A stretch of 64,000 bases of DNA from Frankia casuarinae (GTDB taxonomy: Bacteria > Actinomycetota > Actinomycetes > Frankiales > Frankiaceae). A program made the position numbers and the translations under genes. The stretch covers positions 4,526,001 to 4,590,000 of the forward strand of contig NC_007777.1 in the NCBI RefSeq assembly GCF_000013345.1, written 5' to 3'. Each line of letters opens with the position of its first letter. The stretch's first letter is position 1. Positions 17,555 to 26,560 of the stretch are shown in pieces. The notes below the pieces were generated by a model that saw nothing but the letters and a program-made list of their open reading frames with translations, was not told where the DNA came from and searched no databases.

Positions 17555-17591
17555 ACGGTAGAAGCTCGCCGCGCGAACCACAACATATTTT
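17555..17591 (-). promoter_or_regulatory. WhiB7-type promoter of whiB7
   Basis: On the minus strand: an AT-rich element AAAATATG (17584-17591), immediately followed by a -35 TTGTGG (17578-17583), a 17-nt spacer and a -10 TACCGT (17555-17560, TAnnnT). An AT-rich tract just upstream of a TTG-type -35 is the known layout of WhiB7-dependent promoters, where the AT-hook contacts DNA beside sigma region 4. The site starts 27 bp after the uvrD2 stop codon. The start point would be near 17548, giving a leader of about 500 nt. Confidence 0.72.
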
Positions 17592-17617
17592 CTGTGTTGC
17601 GCCGCGAACACTTCCAG

Positions 17618-19828
17618 TTACGAAGCGTCGGGCGGCGTGTCGGACCCCAGTGACTCCACCACCGGCGGCGACCCGACCGGCGGCGTGCGCCCCGCGACGA
17701 GGGCGAGTACCTCCTCCCCGTAACGGTCGAGTTTGGCCTGTCCGATGCCGGGCAGCCGCACGAGCTCGGCCACCGTGCCCGGCCGGCTCTCGGCGATCGC
17801 CTGCAGCGTGGCGTCGGTGAAGACGACGAAGGCCGGTGCCCCCTGTTCCTTCGCCCGCGCCGAACGCCACACCCGCAGGCGCTCGAACAGCGCGGCGTCG
17901 ACGTCGCCGGGGCAGCCCTCGCAGCGCCCGACCCGCGCGTGCACACCCGTCAACGACCGGCCGCACGTCCGGCACCGCACCGCCGACCTGCTCCGGGACC
18001 GACCCGGGCCGGTCTCCTCCGCCCCGGCCACGGGCCTCGTGCCCTCGCCTCGCCCCCCGTGGCGGACGCCGGCCGCGGACTCCCGGCGCATCGGACGCAG
18101 ATCGTCGAGGAAGCGAGACGGCCGCCTCGACCGCCGGCCGCCCTCCGCCCGGGACAGCGCCCAGGACAGGACGAGGTGCCTACGGGCCCTGGTCACCCCG
18201 ACGTAGAGCAGGCGACGTTCCTCGGCGATCTGCTCGGCGGTCCTGGCATGGACGAGGGGAAGCGTGCCCTCGGTCAGCCCGACGAGGAACACCGCATCCC
18301 ATTCCAGGCCCTTGGCGGTGTGCAGGGTCGACAGGGTCACCCCCTGCACCGTCGGCTGATGCTCGTGGGTCGCGCGGTCGCCGAGCTCGGCGACGAAGGC
18401 CTCGAGGTCGGCCTCGGGCGAACGGGCGGCGAGATCGCCGGCCAGCCGGTGCAGCGCGGCGAGGTTCTCCCACTGTTCCCGCTCGGCGCCCGAGCCCACC
18501 GTCGGCTGGTCCGCCCGCCAGCCGAGCGCCGCGAGGATGTCGGCGACAGCGGCCGTGAGTCCCTCCGGGCGGTCGGTGTCGGCGGAGCGCACCGCGGCCC
18601 GCAGCAACCTCATGGCCGCGACGACCTCGGTCCGCTCGAAGAACTTCTCCCCGCCCCGGAGCAGGTAGGCGATACCGGCCCCGCCGATCGCCGCCTCATA
18701 CGCCTCGGACTGGGCATTCGTGCGGTACAGCACGGCGATCTCACTCGCCGGCACGCCCTGGTCGAGCAGCCGGCGGATCCGGGACGCCACCGCGGCGGCT
18801 TCCGCCGGCTCGCTGTCGCACTCCAGCCACACCGGGGCGGGACCGTCCGGGCGAGCGGCGACGAGGCGGGCCGCCGGGGCCGCCCGCATCAGGGTGTTCG
18901 CGAGTCCGACCACCTGGGGGGTGGACCGGTAGTCTCGGATCAGACGCACCACGGCCGCGTCCGGGAACCGGCGCGGGAATCCGAGCAGGTGCTCGGGCGA
19001 CGCCCCGGTGAACGAATAGATCGTCTGATGGGGGTCCCCGACGACACAGAGGCTGTCGCGCTCCCCCAGCCAGGCGTCGAGGACACGCTGTTGCAGGTCG
19101 TTGACATCCTGATACTCGTCAACGACGAAATGGCGGTATCTGGCCCTCACCTCGGCCGCGACCCAGCTGTGCTCCTCGATCATCGCCGCGGTCAGCAGCA
19201 GCAGATCCTCCATGTCGATCACACCGGCGTCGCGCTTGACCTCCTCGTACGCGGCGTAGAGCCGGGCGACCGTCTCGGGGGGAGCGGCGGTCTCCCGCCC
19301 GCTCGCCGCCGCCATCCGGGCGTAGTCCGCCGGGGTCACAAGCGTCGTCTTCGCCCACTCGACCTCCGAGGTGAGGTCGCGCAGCTCGGCCCGGTCCGGC
19401 CGCAGGTGCAGGCGGGCGGCCGCCCGCACCACGTACGGGATCTTGCTCTTCTCCACCTTGGGCAGCGCGACCCCGGCGACCGACGGCCAGAAGTACAACA
19501 GTTGCTTGAGAGCCGCGGAATGGAACGTCCTGGCCTGCACTCCATCGACACCCATGGCCCGCAACCGGCCGCGCAGCTCTCCCGCAGCCCTGGCCGTGAA
19601 GGTCACCGCCAGGATCTGGCCCGGCCCGACCCCCCCCTGCGCGACCATGTGCGCGACTCGATGGGTGATGGTGCGTGTCTTACCTGTACCGGCGCCGGCG
19701 AGGATGCAGACCGGTCCGAGCGGGGCTCCGGCCGCGGCCCGCTGTTCGGGATCGAGCGCGGCGAGCAGATCGTTGCCCGATCGCACACGGGCGGCCTGGG
19801 CGGCGAGGGCAGGCGGTCCGGACATCAT
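17618..19828 (-). CDS. uvrD2: ATP-dependent DNA helicase UvrD2
   Basis: Superfamily 1A 3'-5' DNA helicase of 736 aa. The Walker A is LAGAGTGKT (about K50), motif II is VVDEYQDVN, motif III region GDPHQTIYSFTGA, motif V TLHTAKGLEWDAVF and motif VI YVGVTRARR. A four-cysteine zinc module follows (CRTCGRS and CEGC), then a C-terminal HRDC domain (about residues 640-710), the combination that defines actinobacterial UvrD2. ATG codons occur at 19828 and 19825. It is divergent from mycoredoxin and upstream of whiB7, the conserved order in actinobacteria. Its product acts on DNA in replication and repair. Confidence 0.94.
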   Translation of the reverse strand: MMSGPPALAAQAARVRSGNDLLAALDPEQRAAAGAPLGPVCILAGAGTGKTRTITHRVAHMVAQGGVGPGQILAVTFTARAAGELRGRLRAMGVDGVQARTFHSAALKQLLYFWPSVAGVALPKVEKSKIPYVVRAAARLHLRPDRAELRDLTSEVEWAKTTLVTPADYARMAAASGRETAAPPETVARLYAAYEEVKRDAGVIDMEDLLLLTAAMIEEHSWVAAEVRARYRHFVVDEYQDVNDLQQRVLDAWLGERDSLCVVGDPHQTIYSFTGASPEHLLGFPRRFPDAAVVRLIRDYRSTPQVVGLANTLMRAAPAARLVAARPDGPAPVWLECDSEPAEAAAVASRIRRLLDQGVPASEIAVLYRTNAQSEAYEAAIGGAGIAYLLRGGEKFFERTEVVAAMRLLRAAVRSADTDRPEGLTAAVADILAALGWRADQPTVGSGAEREQWENLAALHRLAGDLAARSPEADLEAFVAELGDRATHEHQPTVQGVTLSTLHTAKGLEWDAVFLVGLTEGTLPLVHARTAEQIAEERRLLYVGVTRARRHLVLSWALSRAEGGRRSRRPSRFLDDLRPMRRESAAGVRHGGRGEGTRPVAGAEETGPGRSRSRSAVRCRTCGRSLTGVHARVGRCEGCPGDVDAALFERLRVWRSARAKEQGAPAFVVFTDATLQAIAESRPGTVAELVRLPGIGQAKLDRYGEEVLALVAGRTPPVGSPPVVESLGSDTPPDAS

Positions 19829-19922
19829 CCGATACGGTAGTCCCCGCCGCGCGGCGGGAACCGACGGCGCCGCGGTGGGGTTACATGAACCGTTGTGTCA
19901 CCAGCGGCTTGGAGGCCCTTTC

Positions 19923-20162
19923 GTGCTCACGATCTACACGACTTCCTGGTGTGGCTACTGTGTTCGGCTGAAGCGCCAACTCGACCATGCCGGCATCGAG
20001 TACACGACCGTTGATATCGAGCAGGACCCGACAGCAGAGCAACGTGTCCGCGATGCGAACAACGGGAACGCGACCGTGCCGACCGTGCTCTTTCCCGATG
20101 GCACTGTGATGACGAACCCGAGCCTTCGCCAAGTCACAGAGAAGGCCACTTCTGCCGCATAA
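19923..20162 (+). CDS. mrx1: Mycoredoxin (glutaredoxin-like)
   Basis: A 79-aa thioredoxin-fold protein starting at GTG 19923, with GGAGG 8-12 nt before it. The active site is SWCGYC (cysteines about residues 10 and 13), and TVPTVLFPDG contains the cis-proline. The length and motif match mycoredoxin-1, which uses mycothiol to reduce mixed disulfides in the actinobacterial cytoplasm. It is divergent from uvrD2, as in Mycobacterium tuberculosis. Confidence 0.92.
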   Translation: MLTIYTTSWCGYCVRLKRQLDHAGIEYTTVDIEQDPTAEQRVRDANNGNATVPTVLFPDGTVMTNPSLRQVTEKATSAA

Positions 20163-20275
20163 CGGATACGTAGAGCAACGACATCTCGGGAGTTCTTACC
20201 TTCCCACTGCACACGCGGCCGGCTCGTGGGACGGTGTCCGTTACTGCCCGTGAAGTTTGTGGGAGAGTTCGGCCT

Positions 20276-21439
20276 GTGTCGTCAGCACCTTCAGAACAGG
20301 CGTGGAGCACCGTCGATGCCGCGCTGCGGGCCGCCAGTGCCCTTCACCGGATGGAGACGGCCTGTTTCGTCGTGGTATCGACGACGACCGCGAGCTATCT
20401 CCGGGTAACAGGTCCCTCCCCTGGTCTCGACGAGGGAACGCACTATCCCCGGGGGGACAGCCTGGTCGCCCGCGTGCTCGACGGCACGCCCGCCACGGCG
20501 TCCGGTCTTGACCCGACGCACGCCGGATCCGACACGGCCGAATACCGCCAGCTCGGGATACGCAGCCATGTCACGATGCCGGTGGTCCGCACGGACGGTC
20601 GGCTGGTGGGCCTCCTCGTCGGCCTGGACCGTAGCAAGGTGATCGTATCGGCCGACATCCTGGCCCTGCTGCGCGGGGTAGCCGATGCACTCGCGGTCAC
20701 CGGGGACGTTCCCGCGCCGAGCCCGCCGACGGTCTCCGCGAACGGTCCCCGCCCGCCCGGCGGCCCGCCCCCGCCGGGCCCACCGGCGACCCCGCGCCCA
20801 CCGGGGCGGATACCCACCCCGCAGACCATCGCGCGGGCGGCCCGGCCCGGACCGCCGGGCCGGGCCGGGCCGGACCGGCCCGGACCGCCGTCCGCGGCGG
20901 GCGGAACCGGGGCGGGAACCGGCCCCCGCCGGACCCCCTCGGACATGCGCCTTCGACGTACTCCCGCCGGGTGGGTCGTGGAGGGCCCCGGAGCCGAGAT
21001 CCGGCCGGTCGGCGACCTCCTCTCGGCAATGGTGCTCGCCGATCTGCTGGCCGAGGATCTCGCCCCGCCCGGCCGACCCCGCCGCCCCGATCGTGACCTG
21101 AGCGAGGTCGAGCAGCTCCGGCTGTCCGTCGTCCAGCTGGAACACGCGCTGGCCTCCCGCGTAATCGTGGAACAGGCCATCGGGGTCCTCGCCGAACGTA
21201 ACCACATCCGCCCGCGGGAGGCCTTCGAGCGGCTGCGGCGCACCGCTCGCGGAATGGGACGCAGGGTGCACGATCTGGCTCGGCAGGTGGTCGATTCGGT
21301 TGGCGACCCACGCGCCGTGCTACCGGGCGAGCTCGGTGGGCGGGGCGGCAATCCACCGGGCGGTGGACCACCGGCACCGGGCCCCGGCGGCGGCGCGCCC
21401 CGCCCCGCGCCCCCGCGTCCCACCTCCACCAGGCGCTGA
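20276..21439 (+). CDS. GAF- and ANTAR-domain regulator
   Basis: A 387-aa cytoplasmic regulator. The N-terminal region (about residues 10-140) looks like a GAF sensor domain. A Pro/Gly-rich linker follows (about 145-225), then a C-terminal ANTAR domain (about 280-340, including VIVEQAIGVLAERNHI and the REAFERLRRTARGMGRRVHDLA helices). ANTAR domains bind paired RNA hairpins and prevent transcription termination. The GTG at 20276 follows GGGAGAG at 8 nt; a GTG at 20234 is a weaker alternative. The tail is a Gly/Pro-rich low-complexity stretch. Targets are not evident from the neighbourhood. Confidence 0.83.
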   Translation: MSSAPSEQAWSTVDAALRAASALHRMETACFVVVSTTTASYLRVTGPSPGLDEGTHYPRGDSLVARVLDGTPATASGLDPTHAGSDTAEYRQLGIRSHVTMPVVRTDGRLVGLLVGLDRSKVIVSADILALLRGVADALAVTGDVPAPSPPTVSANGPRPPGGPPPPGPPATPRPPGRIPTPQTIARAARPGPPGRAGPDRPGPPSAAGGTGAGTGPRRTPSDMRLRRTPAGWVVEGPGAEIRPVGDLLSAMVLADLLAEDLAPPGRPRRPDRDLSEVEQLRLSVVQLEHALASRVIVEQAIGVLAERNHIRPREAFERLRRTARGMGRRVHDLARQVVDSVGDPRAVLPGELGGRGGNPPGGGPPAPGPGGGAPRPAPPRPTSTRR

Positions 21440-21506
21440 GCACGCCCCGCCGGGAGCGGGACCCCCGGGAGCGGGACCCCCGGGAGCGGGACGGGCCCGG
21501 TGCTCA
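21437..21506. repeat. 15-bp direct repeats within a stem joining two convergent stop codons
   Basis: Three copies of a 15-bp unit (CGGGAGCGGGACCCC, the last diverged) occupy 21451-21495. They are flanked by complementary TGAGCAC (21437-21443) and GTGCTCA (21500-21506), each containing the TGA of one convergent gene. The structure may serve as a bidirectional terminator. Confidence 0.6.
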
Positions 21507-22850
21507 GGTCGCGACGATGCCCAGTGCCCCCACGGTCGCGGAAATCCTGGCCGCGTCCCCGACGAGCACCGTGATCAGCTTTGCCGGGGCAAGCAGGTCC
21601 GCGGACACCGCCTGGATGTCGCCCACGCCGACCTCGGCGAGGGCGCGCGGGTGATCACGCAGGTACTCGACCCCGATCCCGGCCCCGGCCAGCGCCGACA
21701 GCGTCGAGGCGAGACCGGCGGCGGTCGCGCTGCCCAGTGCCAACGTGCCAACGGCGTATTGGCGGGCGGCGTCGAGCTCCTCCTCGCTGGGCGGTAGAAC
21801 CGCCATCCGCCCGAGCTCGTAGAAGATCTCCAGCAACGCGGGCCCGGTCACCTCGGTGGCGACGTCCGCTGCGACGGTGAACCGTGACCCTGCCTGGTAG
21901 TGATCGATCGAGCTGCGCGGGGAGTAGGTGTAGCCCTTGTCCTCGCGGATGTTGTTGACCAGCCGGGAACTGAAGTAACCACCGAAGATGGTGCTCGCCA
22001 GCCGCTGCGCCGGGTATCCGGCCGCGGAACGGCCCAGGGCCGGTCCGCCCAGCCTGATGTTGGTCTGCACGGCACCCGGACGGTCGACGATGACGATCGG
22101 GCCGGTGGTGAGGGCTGGGACCGGCGGGACGGTCCGCGCGGGCCCGCCCGTCCAACCGCCGAGCGCGGCGGAGACCGCCGCGAGAGCACGCGGCGCCGGC
22201 ACGTCCCCGACCAGGGTGAGGATCGCGCCGGCCGGGGAGATCAGTTCGGCGTGCAGGGCCCGTACGTCCTCGGGGCCGACCTGTCCGACGGTCTCCGGCT
22301 CGGCGATGCCGGTGGCGTAGGGGTGGTCACCGAAGAGCCGGCCGAGCAGCGCCTCCCGGGCGATGACCGCGGGCTGGCTACAGGCGATCGCCGTGTCCTC
22401 GACGATCCGGTCGCGTTCGCCGGTGACCTCGTCGTCCGGGTAGGTGGCGCTGAGGAGCACCTCGGCCATGATTCCCAACAAGGGTTCGAGGTTCACCGCA
22501 AGGGCGGAACCGACGATGGCCAGCCGGTCGGCGTCAACCCCCGTCGACAACGATCCGCCCAGGCGCTGGACCTCGGTGGCCAGGCCCACCCGGTCGAAGC
22601 GGTGTGATCCGGTGAACAGCGTCTCCGCGAGCACCTCGGCCCGGGCCTGGTGCACGGCGCCGACGCCGGCGAAGGGGATCCGCAGCCGCACCTCGACCAG
22701 GGGCACACTGGCCCGCTCCACCACCAGCACCCGCAGACCGTTGTCGAGAGTGTGGTCGGTGACGGCCGGCAACTCCGCCGGGACGGTCGGGCGCACGGCC
22801 GGGATGACCGCCGCCCGGGTGGTCGTCGAGCTCAGCGCGCTGCCGCTCAT
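21504..22850 (-). CDS. M16 peptidase-family protein, non-catalytic partner
   Basis: A 448-aa protein with the M16 (insulinase/processing-peptidase) fold. The position of the zinc motif reads AVHQARAEVLAETLF, so the HxxEH motif is missing. The C-terminal half retains the Arg/Tyr substrate-contact motif region (GYTYSPRSSIDHYQAGS). Bacterial M16B enzymes often work as heterodimers of one zinc-bearing and one R/Y-bearing subunit, and the upstream gene encodes the zinc-bearing one. Its ATG overlaps the upstream stop (ATGA at 22847-22850), so the two are translationally coupled. Substrates are not evident. Confidence 0.9.
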   Translation of the reverse strand: MSGSALSSTTTRAAVIPAVRPTVPAELPAVTDHTLDNGLRVLVVERASVPLVEVRLRIPFAGVGAVHQARAEVLAETLFTGSHRFDRVGLATEVQRLGGSLSTGVDADRLAIVGSALAVNLEPLLGIMAEVLLSATYPDDEVTGERDRIVEDTAIACSQPAVIAREALLGRLFGDHPYATGIAEPETVGQVGPEDVRALHAELISPAGAILTLVGDVPAPRALAAVSAALGGWTGGPARTVPPVPALTTGPIVIVDRPGAVQTNIRLGGPALGRSAAGYPAQRLASTIFGGYFSSRLVNNIREDKGYTYSPRSSIDHYQAGSRFTVAADVATEVTGPALLEIFYELGRMAVLPPSEEELDAARQYAVGTLALGSATAAGLASTLSALAGAGIGVEYLRDHPRALAEVGVGDIQAVSADLLAPAKLITVLVGDAARISATVGALGIVAT

Positions 22851-24244
22851 GAGGCGGCGCCGGCACGCAGCTCCAGGACCGAGCGGCCCTGGTCGAGAAG
22901 CGTCCGGGCGGCCGCGGCGACGGCCTGCCCGGTCACCGCGGACAGTTCCGCGGGCAGTTCGTTCACCAACTCGGGACGTCCCCGTTGCAGCTCATGCACG
23001 GCCATGGCGAGTGCCCGTCCCAGCGCGTCGTCGGACTCACGCAGCAGCGAGGACGCCACCCGCGCCTGCACCCGCTCCAGCTCGCCGTCCGCCAGGCCCT
23101 CGCCCGCCAGCCGCGCCAGTTCCTCGTCGACGGCGGCGAGGACGGCGTCCGCGCTCGCGTCCTCGGACTGGCGGGCCTCCAGGGTCAGCAGCAGCGGGTC
23201 ACGCTGCTCGAACGGATCCCCGAAGGTGCCAAGGTAGGTGCTCACACCGATGACCGAGCGATCCTTCTGCACCAGGCGGCGTTCGAGCCGGCTGGCGTCG
23301 CCGTCGCTGAGGATCTCGGTGAGCAGGTAGTAGGACAGGTAGGTGGACAGGTCTCCGATCGGGTCGGGCACCCGGTAGCCGACCGCCAGGGCGGCGCGCG
23401 GCGCGAGCGGGTCGGTCAGCACCGCCCGGCGCTCGGTACTCGGCACCGGCTCGGCGAAACTCACCCGCGTCGGCACCGAGCGGGCGGGGATGTCACCGAA
23501 GTACCGGTGGACGAAGGTGAGCGTCTCCTCCGGGTCGATGTCGCCGACGATGGTCAGCACGGCGTTGCCCGGTGCGTAGTACTTGTCGAAGAAGTCCTCG
23601 GCGTCGTCCAAGCTCGCGGCCTCGAGCTCGGAGAAATCCCCGTAGCCGTTGTGGGCGTTCGGAAAGGTGTCGAACGCGACCGGCGGCAGCTTGATCCAGG
23701 GAAATCCCCCGTAGGGGCGGTTCAGGACGTTGACCCGGATCTCCTCCTGCACCACGGCGATCTGGTTGTCCAGGTTCTGGCGGGTGATCTTCGGCGCCCG
23801 CATCCGGTCCGCCTCCAGGAACAGGGCCAGTTCGAGCGCCCCGGCCGGGAGCAGCTCGAAATAGTCCGTGTAGTCCGGGTGCGTCGATCCGTTGAAGATT
23901 CCGCCGGCGGCCTGGACGTGCTTCGGATGCTCGGCCTTACCGACGTTCTCGCTGCCCTGGAACATCAGGTGCTCGAACAGGTGAGCGAATCCGGTACGGC
24001 CCTCGGGCTCGGATCGAAACCCGACGTCGTAGTGCACCGAGACGGCCACCACCGGCGCGGTGTGGTCGGGGGCGAGCAGCACGCGCAGGCCGTTACCGAG
24101 CCGGGTCCGCTCGATCGGATAGGAGGATGCCGGCAGGGCCGACTTCACCGCGGTGGACGCGGCCGGGCCGGGTTCTCTAGGCGGGGACACAGTTGCCAAC
24201 GCTACTGCCCGGCGGGCCGCGCCGGTGGCGAAGAGGACGCCCAT
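22847..24244 (-). CDS. M16 zinc metallopeptidase, catalytic partner
   Basis: A 465-aa M16B peptidase subunit. The inverted zinc motif HLFEH is at about residues 88-92 and a downstream glutamate in VVQEEIR (about 168-170) is the likely third ligand. The usual flanks GRTGFAHLFEHLMFQGS and NGSTHPDYTDYFE are present. It lacks a signal peptide and is predicted cytoplasmic. The start at ATG 24244 gives about 40 extra N-terminal residues before the domain; an internal GTG is possible. It overlaps its partner by 4 bp and is divergent from a PucR-type regulator. Confidence 0.92.
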   Translation of the reverse strand: MGVLFATGAARRAVALATVSPPREPGPAASTAVKSALPASSYPIERTRLGNGLRVLLAPDHTAPVVAVSVHYDVGFRSEPEGRTGFAHLFEHLMFQGSENVGKAEHPKHVQAAGGIFNGSTHPDYTDYFELLPAGALELALFLEADRMRAPKITRQNLDNQIAVVQEEIRVNVLNRPYGGFPWIKLPPVAFDTFPNAHNGYGDFSELEAASLDDAEDFFDKYYAPGNAVLTIVGDIDPEETLTFVHRYFGDIPARSVPTRVSFAEPVPSTERRAVLTDPLAPRAALAVGYRVPDPIGDLSTYLSYYLLTEILSDGDASRLERRLVQKDRSVIGVSTYLGTFGDPFEQRDPLLLTLEARQSEDASADAVLAAVDEELARLAGEGLADGELERVQARVASSLLRESDDALGRALAMAVHELQRGRPELVNELPAELSAVTGQAVAAAARTLLDQGRSVLELRAGAAS

Positions 24245-24252
24245 CCCAAGTC

Positions 24253-25740
24253 ATGGCCACGGGAGGCCGTGCCCCGACCCGCCCGGGACCGATTCCGCCG
24301 GCCGTCGGCGACGACCACGGGCGGCCCCGCCCAGACGACGAGGTGCGGGAGATTGCGACGGTCGGGCGGCAAACTGTCCTCATGGGACAGTTTCCAGCCG
24401 GGCTGAGCGAGATCCTCGCTGCCGAGTTCGACGCTCTGGGTGAAGAGATTATCGCCGCGATCGCCCGGGAGGTTCCCGCCTACGCGCGCCCGCTGGAGGG
24501 CAAGTTCGGCCATGGGGTGCGCCGCGGAGTCGACGAGGCGTTGTTCCGCTTCCTCAGCCTGGTCGAGGCCGGTCCCCACTGCACTGTCGACCTCGCCGCC
24601 AGCCGGGAGGTTTATGTCCGTCTCGGCCGCGGCGAGGTGTACGCGGGACGGTCGTTGGACAACCTGCTGAGCGCCTACCGGGTGGGCGCCCGCGTCTCCT
24701 GGCGGCGCCTCGGGGAGGCGGCGGCCCGCCGCGGCGGGCTGGACGGCCCGGCGCTGGTGTCCCTCGCCGAGATGATGTTCGCCTACATCGACGGCATCTC
24801 CGCGGCCTCCGCCGAGGGCTACGCCTCCGAGCAGTACACCGCGGCCGGTGAACTGGAGCGGCTGTGGGACCGGCTGGGCGAGATGCTGCTGTCCGGCGCG
24901 GCCGGCGGGGCGATCGCGCAGGTCGCCCGTTCCGGCAACGTGCGGCTGCCCGGCCGGCTGGCCGCCGTGCTCGTCCCCGCCCCGACCGGCTCCGCGGCCA
25001 CCCACCCGGCTGACGGCGAAGCCGACCACGAGGCCGACCACGAGGCCGACCACGAGGCCGACCCCTGGGCAGGCTCGCTCCCCTCCCGGTTGCCCTCGGG
25101 CTGCCCCCGCGCCGTGCAGGGGGCAGACATCTGGGTGTTCGTCGGCTCAACCGAGCGGGCGGCCACCCGGGCGGCACTGGCGAAACAGCTCGCCGGGCTC
25201 GCCGCGGTGGTGGGACCGGCCGTGCCGTGGGGTCAGGCGGCGGCGAGCGCGGCGCGGGCGAGGTTCGCCTGCGATGCCCGCAGCGCCGGGCGGCTTCGCG
25301 GTATCGCCGCGGCCGACCCCCTGTTCACCGACGAACATCTCAGCGCCCTGCTGCTGGCCAGCGACCCCGGGCTCATCACCGACCTCGCGTCCCGCCGGCT
25401 CGCCCCCCTTGACGGGCTGCCCGACCGGACCAGGGAACGGCTGGCCGAGACCCTCCTGCACTGGCTGACCCTGCGGGGGCAGCGCGGGCTGATCGCCGAG
25501 CGGTTGCACATCCATCCGCAGACCGTCCGCTACCGGGTCAACCAGCTTCGCGAGCTGTTCGGACCATGTCTGGAGGACCCTGACACCCGCTTCGATCTCG
25601 AACTGGTGCTGCGCGCCGGGGGCGCCGAGGACGTGGCCACCGACCCGGTGAGCGCCGCGGTCCGCGAGGACACGGACGAGGGCCGGGGCCCGGGCTCCCG
25701 CCGTCCCGCGGCGGTGCGGGGTCGGCCACTCGGGCCGTGA
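24253..25740 (+). CDS. PucR/CdaR-type helix-turn-helix regulator
   Basis: A transcriptional regulator of about 495 aa with the actinobacterial PucR-like layout. The N-terminal helical region starts at about MGQFPAGLSEIL and contains EVYVRLGRGEVYAGRSLDNLL. A central region holds a repeated Asp-His-Glu-Ala insert, and the C-terminal PucR HTH domain has LLHWLTLRGQRGLIAERL and HPQTVRYRVNQLRELF. The start is uncertain: ATG 24253, GTG 24343 and ATG 24382 are all in frame and none has a strong Shine-Dalgarno; homology begins near 24382. It is divergent from the M16 peptidase pair, whose promoter region would then be shared. Confidence 0.82.
   Translation: MATGGRAPTRPGPIPPAVGDDHGRPRPDDEVREIATVGRQTVLMGQFPAGLSEILAAEFDALGEEIIAAIAREVPAYARPLEGKFGHGVRRGVDEALFRFLSLVEAGPHCTVDLAASREVYVRLGRGEVYAGRSLDNLLSAYRVGARVSWRRLGEAAARRGGLDGPALVSLAEMMFAYIDGISAASAEGYASEQYTAAGELERLWDRLGEMLLSGAAGGAIAQVARSGNVRLPGRLAAVLVPAPTGSAATHPADGEADHEADHEADHEADPWAGSLPSRLPSGCPRAVQGADIWVFVGSTERAATRAALAKQLAGLAAVVGPAVPWGQAAASAARARFACDARSAGRLRGIAAADPLFTDEHLSALLLASDPGLITDLASRRLAPLDGLPDRTRERLAETLLHWLTLRGQRGLIAERLHIHPQTVRYRVNQLRELFGPCLEDPDTRFDLELVLRAGGAEDVATDPVSAAVREDTDEGRGPGSRRPAAVRGRPLGP
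25021..25062. repeat. 12-bp minisatellite inside the PucR-type gene
   Basis: Three perfect copies of GCCGACCACGAG (25021-25056) plus half a copy, in frame and adding Ala-Asp-His-Glu repeats to the central linker. Confidence 0.92.
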
Positions 25741-25768
25741 CGGACCCCGCATCCGATACGGTCCAGGC

Positions 25769-26560
25769 GTGCGGCTGGGCTCCTTCAACATCATGCACGG
25801 CCTGTCGCTCACGGATGGGACGGTCGAGCCCGCCCGCTTCGCCGCGGCCGTCTCCGCTCTCGGCGTGGACGTCCTCGGGCTCCAGGAGGTCGATCTCGAC
25901 CAGCCACGATCGGGTGGGCTGGACCTCGCCGCGGAGGCGGCGGCGATGATCGGAGCCGGCGACGACGACTGGCGGTTCGTCCCCACCGTCTTCGGCACGC
26001 CCGGCGTGGGCTGGCGGCCGGCTGACGGGCAGCGCCGGGACGACGAGCCGGCGTACGGCATCGCTCTGATCAGCCGGCTGCCCGTCCGTGAGTGGCGAGT
26101 GATCGACCTCGGCCGGGCGCCGGTGCGGTCCCCGATCGCGATACCGGGGGGTCCGGACAGGCGGGGACGTCTGATCATGCTCGACGACGAGCCGCGGGCC
26201 GCGATCGCCGCGCGGGTGGAGTCGGCCGGGGGCCCGCTGACGGTGGTCAACACCCATCTGTCGTTCGTGCCGGGGTGGAACGCCGTGCAGCTGCGCCGGC
26301 TGGCCCGCCGGCTCGCGGACGTCCCGGGGCCGCTGGTCCTGCTGGGCGATCTGAACCTGCCCGGCCGGCTACCGGCCGCGCTCACCCGCTGGCGCCGGTT
26401 GGCGGTGACGCCCACCTACCCCGCGCACTCCCCGCGGGTGCAGCTCGACCATGTGCTGGCCCGCGGGCCGGTAGGCAGGATCATCGCCGTGCAGGCCCGC
26501 CGCGTGCCCATCTCGGATCACCTGGCGCTGTCCGTCGACCTCGCCGACCCGCGGGCCTGA
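25769..26560 (+). CDS. Endonuclease/exonuclease/phosphatase (EEP) family hydrolase
   Basis: A 263-aa metal-dependent phosphoesterase of the DNase I-like EEP superfamily. All core motifs are visible: FNIMHG, LQEVD, VVNTHLSF, LLGDLNLPG, QLDHVLA and the terminal ISDHLALS with the catalytic Asp-His. The substrate (nucleic acid, phospholipid or sugar phosphate) cannot be told from sequence. The start is GTG at 25769. There is no signal peptide. Its last 43 bp overlap the 3' end of the convergent adnB gene. Confidence 0.88.
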   Translation: MRLGSFNIMHGLSLTDGTVEPARFAAAVSALGVDVLGLQEVDLDQPRSGGLDLAAEAAAMIGAGDDDWRFVPTVFGTPGVGWRPADGQRRDDEPAYGIALISRLPVREWRVIDLGRAPVRSPIAIPGGPDRRGRLIMLDDEPRAAIAARVESAGGPLTVVNTHLSFVPGWNAVQLRRLARRLADVPGPLVLLGDLNLPGRLPAALTRWRRLAVTPTYPAHSPRVQLDHVLARGPVGRIIAVQARRVPISDHLALSVDLADPRA

